A stretch of 64,000 nucleotides of DNA. Origin: Pelagibius sp050330205. Its GTDB lineage: Bacteria > Pseudomonadota > Alphaproteobacteria > Kiloniellales > Kiloniellaceae. This document shows, one piece after another, positions 29,502 through 39,137 of this stretch. The stretch covers positions 27,785 through 91,784 of the forward strand of contig JBHJOA010000004.1 in the NCBI GenBank assembly GCA_050330205.1, written 5' to 3'. How positions within the stretch are numbered: the stretch's first letter is position 1; each line of letters starts with the position of its first letter. Made by a program: the position numbers and the translations under genes. The notes under the pieces are model-generated. The model saw nothing but the letters and a program-made list of their open reading frames with translations, had not been told where the DNA came from and ran no database searches.

Positions 29502-29636
29502 ATGTATCGGTCCGTTGTGCAGAGCGAACAGCAGGGCAGCGAGAAGCGACGCCTCTGGCGCTGGGGCGAGGGCATTCTCGTCGCGCTGGTGGTCGTCGTC
29601 GGCGTCACCTACCTGTTCGGCCTGATCGCTTTCTAG
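29502..29636 (+). CDS. Small single-pass membrane protein
   Basis: A 44-residue protein with a hydrophilic N-terminus (MYRSVVQSEQQGSEKRRLWR) and one C-terminal transmembrane helix (GILVALVVVVGVTYLFGLIA). A good GGGAGGG ribosome-binding site lies about 10 bp upstream. The charge pattern predicts the N-terminus in the cytoplasm. No family is recognised. It stands between the PAS_5 gene and lysR. Confidence 0.6.
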   Translation: MYRSVVQSEQQGSEKRRLWRWGEGILVALVVVVGVTYLFGLIAF

Positions 29637-29710
29637 AGCGCGCCGGGTCGCTTGCGCCCGCGCTGGACGAAGCTGCGGTAGCCGCCGCGGCTCGGTGGTA
29701 GTCTGCGGCC

Positions 29711-30613
29711 ATGGCGCTCTCCCTCAGACAGGTCCGCTACTTCATCGCCGTCGCCGAGAACGGCTCGGTGACCGGTGCCGCCCAGCAGCTTTCGGTTTCC
29801 CAGTCCACCGTCACCGAGGCGGTCAAGGGCCTGGAAGAGGAACTGGGCGTCCAACTCATCGAACGCCAGGCCCGCGGCGTCGCCCTGTCCTACAAGGGCC
29901 AGCAGTTCCTGCGCCATGCCCGCCGCATCCTCACCGAGGTCTCCGATGCCCAGCGCGCCCTGCGCAGCCAGGAGGCACCTCTGGCCGGCGTGCTGCATCT
30001 CGGCGTGACGACACTGGTCGCCGGCTACTGCCTTTCCGACCTGCTGGCGCGCTTCCGCCGCGTCTTTCCGGGGGTCCAGGTCAGCGTCGTCGAAGATACC
30101 CGCGACTACCTGGAACACCTGCTGCTGAACGGCGAGATCGACGTCGCCGTCATCATCGTCTCCAACCTGCAGGACAACGTGGCGCTGGAAACCGAGACGC
30201 TTCAGACCTCCCACTATCACCTCTGGCTGCCGAGCGGCCATCGCCTGCTGCGCCACGGGCCCGTCAGCCTCAAGGAGATGGCCGGCGAGCCGTTCATCGT
30301 GCTGTCGGTGGACGAAGTGGAGGAGGTCACCGGCCGCTTCTGGCGCCAGGCGGGGGTGCGGCCCAAGGTCGCCTTCCGCACCCGCTCGGTCGAGGCGGTG
30401 CGCAGCCTGGTGGCGACCGGCGCCGGGCTCGCGGTGCTGCCCGACCTCGCCTATCGGCCGTGGTCGCTGGAGGGCGACCGCATCGAGGCGCGCGACATCA
30501 AGGAGAGCATGCCCGACCTCACCGTCGGCGTCGCCTGGCGCAGGGGCCTGCCCCTGGCGCCGGCGGCGGAGACCTTCATCGAACTGGCGGTCACCCAGCG
30601 CCGCGGTCGCTGA
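29711..30613 (+). CDS. LysR-family transcriptional regulator
   Basis: A 300-residue LTTR. The N-terminal winged helix-turn-helix is typical ('QVRYFIAVAENGSVTGAAQQ', 'LSVSQSTVTEAVKGLEEELG', 'VQLIERQARGVALSYKGQQF'). The C-terminal part is the periplasmic-binding-like effector domain ('GVLHLGVTTLVAGYCLSDLL' onward). It lies 177 bp upstream of, and in the same direction as, the polyamine-type ABC operon, so it is a plausible activator of that operon. The effector cannot be deduced. Confidence 0.94.
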   Translation: MALSLRQVRYFIAVAENGSVTGAAQQLSVSQSTVTEAVKGLEEELGVQLIERQARGVALSYKGQQFLRHARRILTEVSDAQRALRSQEAPLAGVLHLGVTTLVAGYCLSDLLARFRRVFPGVQVSVVEDTRDYLEHLLLNGEIDVAVIIVSNLQDNVALETETLQTSHYHLWLPSGHRLLRHGPVSLKEMAGEPFIVLSVDEVEEVTGRFWRQAGVRPKVAFRTRSVEAVRSLVATGAGLAVLPDLAYRPWSLEGDRIEARDIKESMPDLTVGVAWRRGLPLAPAAETFIELAVTQRRGR

Positions 30614-30790
30614 GGGGCGGCCGCCCAATGACACATCGATTTTTCCGATATCACAATTTAACTTTTTGAATTGGCGAACGCTTTCTCCGGATCGCTATCA
30701 TCCCCGGAAAGCGGCGCTCCGGCCCGCAGCCAAGGCAACCGGACCCGCGCGCCGCGCAGAACGGATTTCCGCCAACGGGGAGCTTCAAGG

Positions 30791-31948
<1,158 letters not shown>

Positions 31949-31982
31949 CGGCGGAGAGACGTGCCGCATCAGCGTAGTGCGC

Positions 31983-32098
31983 CCTTCGAGACGCGCGGCC
32001 GGACGGTCGCCCGGCCGCGCTCCTCAGGGTGAGGTAGGTTCTTGGTAGCGCGAAGAAAAATCCTCATGCTGAGGAGCGCCGAAGGCGCGTCTCGAAGC
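31983..32098. repeat. Inverted pair of an intergenic palindromic repeat
   Basis: The left arm (31983-32034, containing CTTCGAGACGCG and CTCCTCAGGGTGAGG) and right arm (32061-32098, containing CTCATGCTGAGGAGCGCC and GGCGCGTCTCGAAG) are imperfect reverse complements. This type of 'cctcatcctgaggagc...cgtctcgaag' repeat is common between genes of alphaproteobacteria. Placed between the binding-protein gene and the ATPase gene, its hairpin could stabilise the binding-protein mRNA and lower expression of the genes that follow. Confidence 0.75.
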
Positions 32099-32133
32099 AC
32101 GCATAGCGGCGATCCAGCTTGGGACCCGACGAC

Positions 32134-33204
32134 ATGCCCTTGGGCAGGACAATAGTTGAGGCGGCCGGCGTGACGCAGACCGCAACGGCGACTCCTTTTG
32201 CGGTGTGTTTCCAGCAGGTGGCGCGCCACTTCGGCACCGTGCGCGCGGTGGACTCGGTCGACCTCGAGATCCGCGCCGGCGAGTTCTTCGCCATGCTCGG
32301 CCCCTCGGGCTCCGGCAAGACCACCTGCCTGCGCCTCATCGCCGGCTTCGAGCAGCCGGACCGGGGCCATATCGAGATCTTCGGCGATACCGTCGAGGGC
32401 GTGCCGGCCTACCGCCGCAACGTCAATACGGTGTTCCAGGACTACGCGCTCTTTCCGCACATGTCGGTGCTCGACAACGTCGCCTATGCGCTGCGCGTGC
32501 GCGGCATGGGCAAGGGCGAGCGCCACCAGCGGGCGCGCCGCGCGCTTGCGCTGGTGCAGCTCGAGGGCTACGACGACCGCCGCCCGGCGCAGCTTTCCGG
32601 CGGCCAGCGCCAGCGGGTGGCGCTGGCGCGCGCCCTGGTTGGTGAGCCGAGAGTGCTGCTGCTCGACGAGCCGCTCGGCGCCCTCGACCTCAAGCTGCGT
32701 GAGCAGATGCAGGTCGAGCTGAAGGTGCTGCAGCAGCGCCTCGGCATCACCTTCGTCTTCGTTACCCACGACCAGAGCGAGGCGCTCTCCATGAGCGACC
32801 GTCTGGCGGTATTCAACGAGGGCCGCATCGTGCAGGTCGGCACGCCGGAGGAGGTCTACGAAAAGCCGCGCAACCGCTTCGTCGCCGGCTTCGTCGGCGC
32901 CTCCAACGTGCTGGAGCCGGAGGTCGCCGAGGCATTGAGCGGACAGCGCGGCCTCTTCAGCCTGCGGCCGGAGCGCATTGCCCTGTTGAGCGGCGAGGGG
33001 CCGCGCGGTCCCGACAGTGTCGAGGCGATGGGCCGGGTGGAAAGCCTGCAGTTCCATGGGCCGACGCGCCGCCTTGCGGTCGCTGTGCCGGGCACCACGT
33101 TGCTGGTCTCGCTGTCGGCGGCGCTGGAGCGGCCGCCGCGCCCCGGTGAGATGGTGCGCCTCGCCTGGCCGCGCGCGGCGATGCGCGCCATGGACGAGTC
33201 GTGA
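32134..33204 (+). CDS. Polyamine-type ABC transporter ATP-binding protein (YdcT/PotA-like)
   Basis: A 356-residue ATPase. The nucleotide-binding domain has Walker A 'LGPSGSGKTTCLRLIAGFEQ', Q-loop 'NTVFQDYALFPHMSV', signature 'AQLSGGQRQRVALARALVG', Walker B 'VLLLDEPLGALDLKLR' and switch His in 'FVFVTHDQSEAL'. A C-terminal TOBE-like regulatory domain (about 270-356) is typical of PotA. ATG 32134 is chosen; TTG 32119 or GTG 32170 are possible. The stop overlaps the first permease start (TGATG). Confidence 0.93.
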   Translation: MPLGRTIVEAAGVTQTATATPFAVCFQQVARHFGTVRAVDSVDLEIRAGEFFAMLGPSGSGKTTCLRLIAGFEQPDRGHIEIFGDTVEGVPAYRRNVNTVFQDYALFPHMSVLDNVAYALRVRGMGKGERHQRARRALALVQLEGYDDRRPAQLSGGQRQRVALARALVGEPRVLLLDEPLGALDLKLREQMQVELKVLQQRLGITFVFVTHDQSEALSMSDRLAVFNEGRIVQVGTPEEVYEKPRNRFVAGFVGASNVLEPEVAEALSGQRGLFSLRPERIALLSGEGPRGPDSVEAMGRVESLQFHGPTRRLAVAVPGTTLLVSLSAALERPPRPGEMVRLAWPRAAMRAMDES

Positions 33205-34157
33205 TGAGCGAGGCGGCGCTTTCCCTGCGCACCGTGGAGAGCGGCGGCGGCCTGCTGCGGCGGCTCTCCGATACCCTTGTCACGCGTCCCCGGCTGCTGC
33301 TGCTGATCCTGCTGGGGCCGCCGCTGCTCTGGCTCGGCGTCGTCTACCTCGGCGCGCTCTTCTCCCTGCTGCTGCAGAGCTTCTTCTCGATCGACGAGTT
33401 CTCCGGCCTGATCCGCCGAGAGTTCACGTTGAAGACCTACGCCGAACTGCTGCAGCCGGCCAATCTCGACATCATCATCCGCACGGTGCTGATGGCCGCC
33501 AGCGTCACCCTGGCCGCCGCCGCGATCGCCTTTCCCATCGCCTACTACGCGGCGCGCTACGCACGCGGCCGCTGGAAGGCGCTGTTCTACCTCGCCGTCA
33601 TGCTGCCGCTGTGGTCGAGCTACCTGGTGCGGGTCTATTCCTGGAAGCTGATCCTGGCCAAGGAGGGCATCCTCAACTGGCTGCTGGCGAAGCTGCATCT
33701 CACCTGGCTGCTGGAGGCGGTCCTTGCTCTGCCGGTCATCGGCGGGCCGTCGCTGTCGATCAGCTACATCGGCACCTTCCTGGTATTTCTCTACATCTGG
33801 CTGCCCTTCATGATCCTGCCGATCCAGGCCTCTCTTGAGCGCGTGCCGGTCAGCTTCATCGAGGCTTCCGGCGACCTCGGCGCCACGCCGCGCCAGACCT
33901 TCGCCACGGTGATCCTGCCGCTGGCCCTGCCGGGCATCGTCGCCGGTTCGATCTTCACCTTCTCGCTGACCCTCGGCGACTACATCATCCCGCAGATCGT
34001 CGGCTCCTCGCGGCTGTTCATCGGCCAGGCCGTCTATACCCACCAGGGCACCGCCGGCAACATTCCGCTGGCGGCGGCCTTCACCGTGGTGCCGATCGTC
34101 ATCATGGGATTCTACCTCTGGGGCGCGAAGCGGCTGGGGGCCTTCAATGCGCTCTAG
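33204..34157 (+). CDS. Polyamine-type ABC transporter permease (YdcU/PotB-like)
   Basis: A 317-residue inner-membrane permease with six main hydrophobic segments. The ATPase-contacting EAA loop is 'ERVPVSFIEASGDLGATPRQ' followed by 'TFATVILPLALPGIVAGSIF'. 'SYLVRVYSWKLILAKEGILN' is the usual PotB-type block. Its start overlaps the ATPase stop by one base and its end overlaps the next permease start by 11 bases, so the three genes are tightly coupled. Confidence 0.94.
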   Translation: MSEAALSLRTVESGGGLLRRLSDTLVTRPRLLLLILLGPPLLWLGVVYLGALFSLLLQSFFSIDEFSGLIRREFTLKTYAELLQPANLDIIIRTVLMAASVTLAAAAIAFPIAYYAARYARGRWKALFYLAVMLPLWSSYLVRVYSWKLILAKEGILNWLLAKLHLTWLLEAVLALPVIGGPSLSISYIGTFLVFLYIWLPFMILPIQASLERVPVSFIEASGDLGATPRQTFATVILPLALPGIVAGSIFTFSLTLGDYIIPQIVGSSRLFIGQAVYTHQGTAGNIPLAAAFTVVPIVIMGFYLWGAKRLGAFNAL

Positions 34158-34956
34158 ATCGGGAGCCTCGACGGCGCTGAAGGTCGCCGCCGCCGGCGGC
34201 CTGCTGTTCCTGCACCTGCCGCTGCTGCTGATTGTCGTCTATGCCTTCACCACCGAGGAGAAGAGCTATCAGTTCCCGCCGCCGGACCTGACGCTGAAGT
34301 GGTTCGCCGTAGCTTGGGCCCGCGAGGACATCTGGGCGGCGCTGACGCTCTCGGTGCAGGTGGCGGCGATCTCCACGCTGGTCGCCATGGTGCTCGGTAC
34401 CCTGGCGGCGGCGGCGGTGGCGCGTAGCCGGTTTTTCGGGCGCGAGACGGTGTCCCTGCTGATCATCCTGCCCATTGCGCTGCCCGGCATCATCACCGGC
34501 ATCTCGCTGCGCTCGGCCTTCAACCTGGCAGAGATTCCCTTCAGCTTCTGGACCATCGTGCTGGGTCACGCCACCTTCTGCGTGGTGGTGGTCTACAACA
34601 ACGCGGTGGCGCGCCTGCGCCGCACCTCCGGCTCGCTGATCGAGGCCTCCATGGACCTCGGCGCCGACGGCTTCCAGACCTTCCGCCTGGTGGTGCTGCC
34701 CAACCTGGCCACGGCGCTGCTGGCCGGCGGCATGCTCGCTTTCGCGCTGAGCTTCGACGAGGTCATCGTCACCACCTTCACCGCCGGGCAGCAGTCGACG
34801 CTGCCGATCTGGATGCTCACCGAACTGGTGCGGCCGCGCCAGCGCCCGGTAACCAACGTGGTCGCGGTCTTCGTGATCGCCGTGACCTTCATTCCCATTC
34901 TCGCCGCCTATTATCTGACCCGTGAGGGCCAGCATACCGGCGGCGAAGGCAAATGA
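34147..34956 (+). CDS. Polyamine-type ABC transporter permease (YdcV/PotC-like)
   Basis: A 269-residue second permease with about six transmembrane segments. The EAA loop reads 'GSLIEASMDLGADGFQTFRL' followed by 'VVLPNLATALLAGGMLAFAL', and 'SFDEVIVTTFTAGQQSTLPI' is the PotC signature. It overlaps the preceding permease gene by 11 bp. The dehydrogenase gene follows 25 bp later. Confidence 0.94.
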   Translation: MRSRSGASTALKVAAAGGLLFLHLPLLLIVVYAFTTEEKSYQFPPPDLTLKWFAVAWAREDIWAALTLSVQVAAISTLVAMVLGTLAAAAVARSRFFGRETVSLLIILPIALPGIITGISLRSAFNLAEIPFSFWTIVLGHATFCVVVVYNNAVARLRRTSGSLIEASMDLGADGFQTFRLVVLPNLATALLAGGMLAFALSFDEVIVTTFTAGQQSTLPIWMLTELVRPRQRPVTNVVAVFVIAVTFIPILAAYYLTREGQHTGGEGK

Positions 34957-34981
34957 ATCGATACTGATAGGGAGACCTGCC

Positions 34982-36433
34982 ATGCAGCCTTCGACGCGGC
35001 CCTCACTGCGGACGGCCATGCTGATCGGAACCGACTTCGAAGCCGGCGCGGAGGAGGCGGAGATCGTGCTCAACCCAGCCACCGGGGAGACCATCCTCGA
35101 GCTGCCCGAGGCCTCGGCCGAGCAGATCGACCGCGCCGTGGCGGCGGCCGGCAAGGCCTTCGAGCGCTGGCGCCGCACCACCCCGGCCGAGCGCGCCAAC
35201 GCATTGCTGAAGCTGGCCGAGCGGATCGAGGCGGAGGGTGCCGAGTTCGCCCGTCTGGAGGCGCTCAACTGCGGCAAGCCCTATCACAACGTGCTGAACG
35301 ACGAGATCCCGGCGGTGGTCGACGTGCTGCGCTTCTTCGCCGGTGCCGCGCGCTGCCAGCACGGCTCGGCGGCGGGCGAGTACCTGCAGGGCTTCACCTC
35401 GATGATCCGCCGCGATCCCGTCGGCGTGGTGGCCTCCATCGCGCCGTGGAACTATCCCTTGATGATGGCGGCCTGGAAGATCGGCCCGGCCATCGCCGGC
35501 GGCAATGCGGTGGTGCTGAAGCCCTCCGAACAGACGCCGCTGACCACCCTGAAGCTGGCCGAGGTGGCCGCCGATGTCCTGCCCGAGGGCGTGCTCAACG
35601 TGGTGGTCGGCCGCGGCGAGTCCGTGGGCAACGCGCTGATCCACCATGCCGGCGTGCGCATGATCTCGCTCACCGGCGACATCGCCACGGGCAAGAAGGT
35701 TCTCCAGGCCGCCGCCAAGTCCGTCAAGCGCACCCACCTGGAACTCGGCGGCAAGGCACCGGTCATCGTCTTTGACGATGCCGACATCGACGCGGTGGTC
35801 GCCGGCGTGCGGACCTTCGGCTACTACAACGCCGGTCAGGACTGCACGGCCGCCTGCCGCATCTACGCCTCGAAAAAGGTCTACGACAACCTCGTCGCCG
35901 ACCTCACCTCGGCGGTCTCTACCATCGCCTACGCCGACAAGGACGACAGCAAGAACGAGATCGGCCCGCTGATCTCGGCGCGCCAGCGCGACCGCGTCTC
36001 CTCCTTCGTCGAGCGTGCCGCCGGCGCCGGGCATATCGAGATCACCACCGGCGGCGGCCCCGCCGACGGCAACGGCTTCTTCTACAAGCCGACGGTGGTC
36101 GCCGGTGCCCTGCAGGAGGACGAGATCGTGCAGCGCGAGGTCTTCGGCCCGGTGGTCTCCGTCACCCGCTTCGACGACGTCGACACCGCCGTCGCCTGGG
36201 CCAACGACTCCGACTACGGCCTGGCCTCGTCGGTCTGGACCCGCGACGTCTCGCGGGCCATGGCCACCGCGGCGCGCCTCGAATACGGCTGCACCTGGGT
36301 CAATTGCCACTTCATGCTGGCCAACGAGATGCCGCACGGTGGCCTGAAGTCCTCGGGCTACGGCAAGGACATGTCGATGTACGCGCTGGAGGACTATACC
36401 GTCGTCCGCCACGTCATGGTGGCGCACGGCTGA
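34982..36433 (+). CDS. patD: Gamma-aminobutyraldehyde dehydrogenase-like (PatD/YdcW type)
   Basis: A 483-residue NAD-dependent aldehyde dehydrogenase. Motifs include 'SIAPWNYPLMMAAWKIGPAI' (cofactor region), the catalytic-Glu segment 'KRTHLELGGKAPVIVFDDAD', nucleophile Cys in 'YYNAGQDCTAACRIYASKKV', and 'REVFGPVVSVTRFDD'. The 'GQDCTAACR' form is characteristic of aminobutyraldehyde dehydrogenases rather than betaine aldehyde dehydrogenases. With the upstream ydcSTUV-like importer it would oxidise 4-aminobutanal from putrescine to GABA. No putrescine aminotransferase is seen nearby. ATG 34982 follows AGGGAGA. Confidence 0.85.
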   Translation: MQPSTRPSLRTAMLIGTDFEAGAEEAEIVLNPATGETILELPEASAEQIDRAVAAAGKAFERWRRTTPAERANALLKLAERIEAEGAEFARLEALNCGKPYHNVLNDEIPAVVDVLRFFAGAARCQHGSAAGEYLQGFTSMIRRDPVGVVASIAPWNYPLMMAAWKIGPAIAGGNAVVLKPSEQTPLTTLKLAEVAADVLPEGVLNVVVGRGESVGNALIHHAGVRMISLTGDIATGKKVLQAAAKSVKRTHLELGGKAPVIVFDDADIDAVVAGVRTFGYYNAGQDCTAACRIYASKKVYDNLVADLTSAVSTIAYADKDDSKNEIGPLISARQRDRVSSFVERAAGAGHIEITTGGGPADGNGFFYKPTVVAGALQEDEIVQREVFGPVVSVTRFDDVDTAVAWANDSDYGLASSVWTRDVSRAMATAARLEYGCTWVNCHFMLANEMPHGGLKSSGYGKDMSMYALEDYTVVRHVMVAHG

Positions 36434-36519
36434 CCGGCGCGGGCAACCGCCCCGATCCGCGGTTGCGGATTGCCGGTGCAACACCGATAGTCGGGGCTTG
36501 GCCAGCCGGAGGGAAAGCC

Positions 36520-36984
36520 ATGCCACGCATGTCGTCCTTCGTCGTTCGCCGATTGACTGCGGGCGACCTCGACGCATTCCGTGAACTGCTCGCTGTCTTC
36601 GGGCTGGCCTTCAACGAGCTGGACACCTATACCGGCGCCCAGCCGGACTCCGGCTATCTTCGCAGGCTGCTGGAAGGGGAGCAGTTCATCGCCCTGGCGG
36701 CGGTCGAGGCCGGCGCGGTGATCGGTGGGCTGGTGGCCTACGAGCTTCCGAAGTTCGAGCAGGTGCGCAGCGAGATCTACATCTACGACCTCGCCGTCGC
36801 CGCCGCTCACCGCCGCAAGGGCGTGGCGACCGCCCTGATCGAAGACCTCAAGGTGCTGGGCGCCAGGCGCGGTGCCCATGTCATCTTCGTTCAGGCCGAC
36901 CCGCCGGATCTGCCCGCCGTCGCGCTCTACACCAAGCTCGGCCGCCGCGAAGATGTGCTCCACTTCGACATCCCCGTGGCCTGA
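36520..36984 (+). CDS. AAC(3)-I-like GNAT acetyltransferase
   Basis: A 154-residue GNAT protein that matches the aminoglycoside 3-N-acetyltransferase AAC(3)-I pattern over its length: 'VVRRLTAGDLDAFRELLAVF', 'AFNELDTYTGAQPDSGYLRR', 'EQFIALAAVEAGAVIGGLVA', 'YELPKFEQVRSEIYIYDLAV', the acetyl-CoA loop 'AAHRRKGVATALIEDL' and 'KLGRREDVLHFDIPVA'. ATG 36520 has GGAGGG upstream. It stands alone on the chromosome with host-like GC, so it is probably an intrinsic homologue. Whether it acetylates gentamicin-type drugs is not shown. Confidence 0.85.
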   Translation: MPRMSSFVVRRLTAGDLDAFRELLAVFGLAFNELDTYTGAQPDSGYLRRLLEGEQFIALAAVEAGAVIGGLVAYELPKFEQVRSEIYIYDLAVAAAHRRKGVATALIEDLKVLGARRGAHVIFVQADPPDLPAVALYTKLGRREDVLHFDIPVA

Positions 36985-37138
36985 AGCTCTGACGCCCCGA
37001 CGCCCCGACGACTCGACGACCTGAAACGGGGCCCCTGCCAGTCGCCAGGCCGGCCGTGCGCGTGGCGCTGTCGTTTCCGGCGCAGCGACCGTCGCATGAA
37101 GTGTTGCGGCGCGGCGGCGATATCGCCTAAGGTGGCGC

Positions 37139-37333
37139 CAGATGGTTCCGCCAGTCCGAACGGCGCGGCGGATTAAATGGGAACACGGTGAGGCGTACCC
37201 TATAGGGACCGAAGCCGTGGCTGCCCCCGCAACTGTGAGCGGCGAGCGACACCCGGCAAGCCACTGGCCCGATTCGGGGCCGGGAAGGCGAGGTGAAGCG
37301 GCGACCCGCGAGCCAGGATACCTGCCATCGGGA
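37139..37333 (+). promoter_or_regulatory. Cobalamin (B12) riboswitch
   Basis: The conserved cobalamin-aptamer elements occur in order: GGGAACACGGTGAGGCG near 37179, the B12-box core 'GCTGCCCCCGCAACTGTGAG' near 37220, 'AAGCCACTGGCCC' near 37258, 'GGGCCGGGAAGGCGAGG' near 37276 and 'GAGCCAGGATACCTGCC' near 37310. It precedes cbtB by about 120 nt. A CCGGGC/GCCCGG hairpin at 37346-37363 may belong to the expression platform. B12 binding would shut down the cobalt transporter genes. Confidence 0.95.
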
Positions 37334-37454
37334 TTCTTACTCACTCCGGGCGGGGTTGCCCGGAAGGGCAAGGTGATGGGGCGGCGTCCTGCCGTGCCGT
37401 GCGATTGTCTTTCCGGCTGAATCCGTCAGGGATCACAACAGTTGGAGGATTTTG

Positions 37455-37643
37455 ATGCGCACGGCATCCGACACCCAGGTTCAGACTCCCGTTCAGAGCG
37501 TCTCTCGGAGCAAGCGCACGGTCGCCGCGGCTACCCTCTGCTTCGGCCTCGGCGTGGTCTTCCTGACCGGCTTCTCGCACACCGATGCGGTCCACAACGC
37601 GGCGCACGACACGCGCCATGCGATGGCCTTTCCCTGCCATTGA
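37455..37643 (+). CDS. cbtB: Cobalt transporter subunit CbtB
   Basis: A 62-residue membrane protein with one transmembrane helix (about 26-43, AAATLCFGLGVVFLTGFSHT) and a His-rich C-terminus ('HTDAVHNAAHDTRHAMAFPC' then H) that can bind cobalt. This is the CbtB pattern. GGAGG lies just upstream of ATG 37455. Together with CbtA it forms a B12-regulated cobalt importer, which the riboswitch upstream supports directly. Confidence 0.93.
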   Translation: MRTASDTQVQTPVQSVSRSKRTVAAATLCFGLGVVFLTGFSHTDAVHNAAHDTRHAMAFPCH

Positions 37644-37668
37644 GCCATAAATTTTCGGAGGTAGGGAT

Positions 37669-38424
37669 ATGCTTCATCGGATTCTTTTCGCCGCGCTGGT
37701 CGCGGGTGTCGTCGGCGGCCTGGCAGCGGCCGCCCTGCAGCACTTCACCACCACGCCGCTGATCCTCGAGGCCGAACTTTACGAGGGCGGCGAGACGGGC
37801 GCGGCCCACTCGGCGTTGGATGGCGCGACCTTCGGCGGCGCGCGGCTGATCCTCGCCCATAGCGGCGGCGGCCACGCGGAAGGCGAGCACGAGGCCTGGG
37901 GGCCGGCCGACGGTATCGAACGCACGCTTTACACCTCGGTTACCACCGTCGGCACCGCTTTCGGCTTCGCCCTCATCCTGCTGTCGGCGATGGTCCTGAC
38001 CAATTCGCGCATCACCGCGCGCAGTGGCCTGTTCTGGGGTCTCGCGGGGTTTGCCGCTGCCGGTCTCGCGCCGGCGCTCGGCCTTGCGCCCGAACTGCCC
38101 GGTGCCGCCGCGGCGGAACTGGAACTGCGCCAGGTGTGGTGGATCGCCACAGCGGTGGCGACCGCCGGCGGCCTGTGGCTGGCGCTGCGCGTCTCTACGC
38201 CGCTCGCCATTGCCGGCGGCATCGTCCTCATGCTGCTGCCGCACGTCGTCGGCGCGCCGCATCCGGACGGCTTCATCAGCGAGGTGCCGGCGGAACTGGC
38301 CGGCCACTTCGCCGCCGCCTCGCTGGTCGTTATGGCGGTGGTCTGGACCCTGTCGGGCGCGCTTGCCGGCTACGTCTGGCAGCGCGGCGAGGCCAGGCAG
38401 GCAGCGGCGGCTGCCGCCGCCTGA
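37669..38424 (+). CDS. cbtA: Cobalt transporter subunit CbtA
   Basis: A 251-residue membrane protein with about five or six transmembrane helices, beginning 'MLHRILFAALVAGVVGGLAA'. Conserved features are 'EHEAWGPADGIERTLYTSVT' in the first loop and 'LPHVVGAPHPDGFISEVPAE' late in the protein, both typical of CbtA. It follows cbtB by 25 bp with a GGAGG site. The loop histidines are candidate metal ligands. Confidence 0.95.
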   Translation: MLHRILFAALVAGVVGGLAAAALQHFTTTPLILEAELYEGGETGAAHSALDGATFGGARLILAHSGGGHAEGEHEAWGPADGIERTLYTSVTTVGTAFGFALILLSAMVLTNSRITARSGLFWGLAGFAAAGLAPALGLAPELPGAAAAELELRQVWWIATAVATAGGLWLALRVSTPLAIAGGIVLMLLPHVVGAPHPDGFISEVPAELAGHFAAASLVVMAVVWTLSGALAGYVWQRGEARQAAAAAAA

Positions 38425-38438
38425 CCCTGTCGCATTCG

Positions 38439-38816
38439 ATGGCGGCAGTCTGCCTGCAGGTCTGCGTATCCTGCACTGATTCGGCCGGTGGGGAGGTCCC
38501 CGCCGGCCGACGTCTTTACGAGGCTTTGCTAAGGGCCTGCGCCGATAGTCCCGATATCGACGTCGCGGCGGTCGACTGTTTCGCGGTCTGCGACCGGCCG
38601 GTCACCCTGGCGTTTTGCGCAATGGAGGAGGCGCGCTGGAGCTATCTCATCGGCAGCGCCGATCCGGATCGCGACCTCGCCGACATCCTCGCCGCGGCCC
38701 GTGCCGTGGCCGACTCGCCGCACGGCGTCCCGGCGCTGGCCGAGCGTCCGCCCTTCTTCCGCGCGGGGGTCATCGCGCGGATGCCGCCACGGCCGGCGGG
38801 CGAGGGCGCGGACTGA
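38439..38816 (+). CDS. DUF1636 ferredoxin-like metal-binding protein
   Basis: A 125-residue soluble protein. Four cysteines lie in a thioredoxin-like-ferredoxin pattern ('LQVCVSCTDSAGGEVPAGRR', 'VDCFAVCDRPVTLAF'). The DUF1636 family is regularly found beside CbtAB and cobalamin genes, and its start lies only 14 bp after cbtA. It probably handles cobalt or an Fe-S cluster in cobalt/B12 metabolism; the precise role is unknown. Confidence 0.85.
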   Translation: MAAVCLQVCVSCTDSAGGEVPAGRRLYEALLRACADSPDIDVAAVDCFAVCDRPVTLAFCAMEEARWSYLIGSADPDRDLADILAAARAVADSPHGVPALAERPPFFRAGVIARMPPRPAGEGAD

Positions 38817-38838
38817 GCCAGCCCGCCCGCCCGGGTGC

Positions 38839-39069
38839 TCAGGCCTTCACGATGGATTTGATCTTGGCGCGTCTCTGCTGGGACCGCGCAGCGATGTCGT
38901 TGTCCTGCTGCTGAATGGCGGTGCGCGCCAGGTCCAGCAGGGTGTCGCCGAAGGACTGGTCGAGCAGTTCGTTCGGGACACGCCGGTTGGACGTGATGGA
39001 CCCGTCTTCGTAGGTCACGTTGAACATCGTGAATGCCGCGGCTTTGCCGTCGGACTTTTTGCGAGCCAT
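38839..39069 (-). CDS. Small conserved hypothetical protein
   Basis: A 76-residue basic protein beginning MARKKSDGKAAAFTMFNVTY. A short beta-rich N-terminus ('FTMFNVTYEDGSITSNRRVP') is followed by an amphipathic helix and a basic tail (RSQQRRAKIKSIVKA). It has no membrane segment and no known motif. It converges on the DUF1636 gene and shares its strand with another small basic protein gene upstream. Confidence 0.65.
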   Translation of the reverse strand: MARKKSDGKAAAFTMFNVTYEDGSITSNRRVPNELLDQSFGDTLLDLARTAIQQQDNDIAARSQQRRAKIKSIVKA

Positions 39070-39137
39070 GGCTCAGATTCCAATCTTTCCGAGAGCGGGG
39101 CGGCGGCGGTGCGGCTGCCGATGGCCGCCCGGGACGG

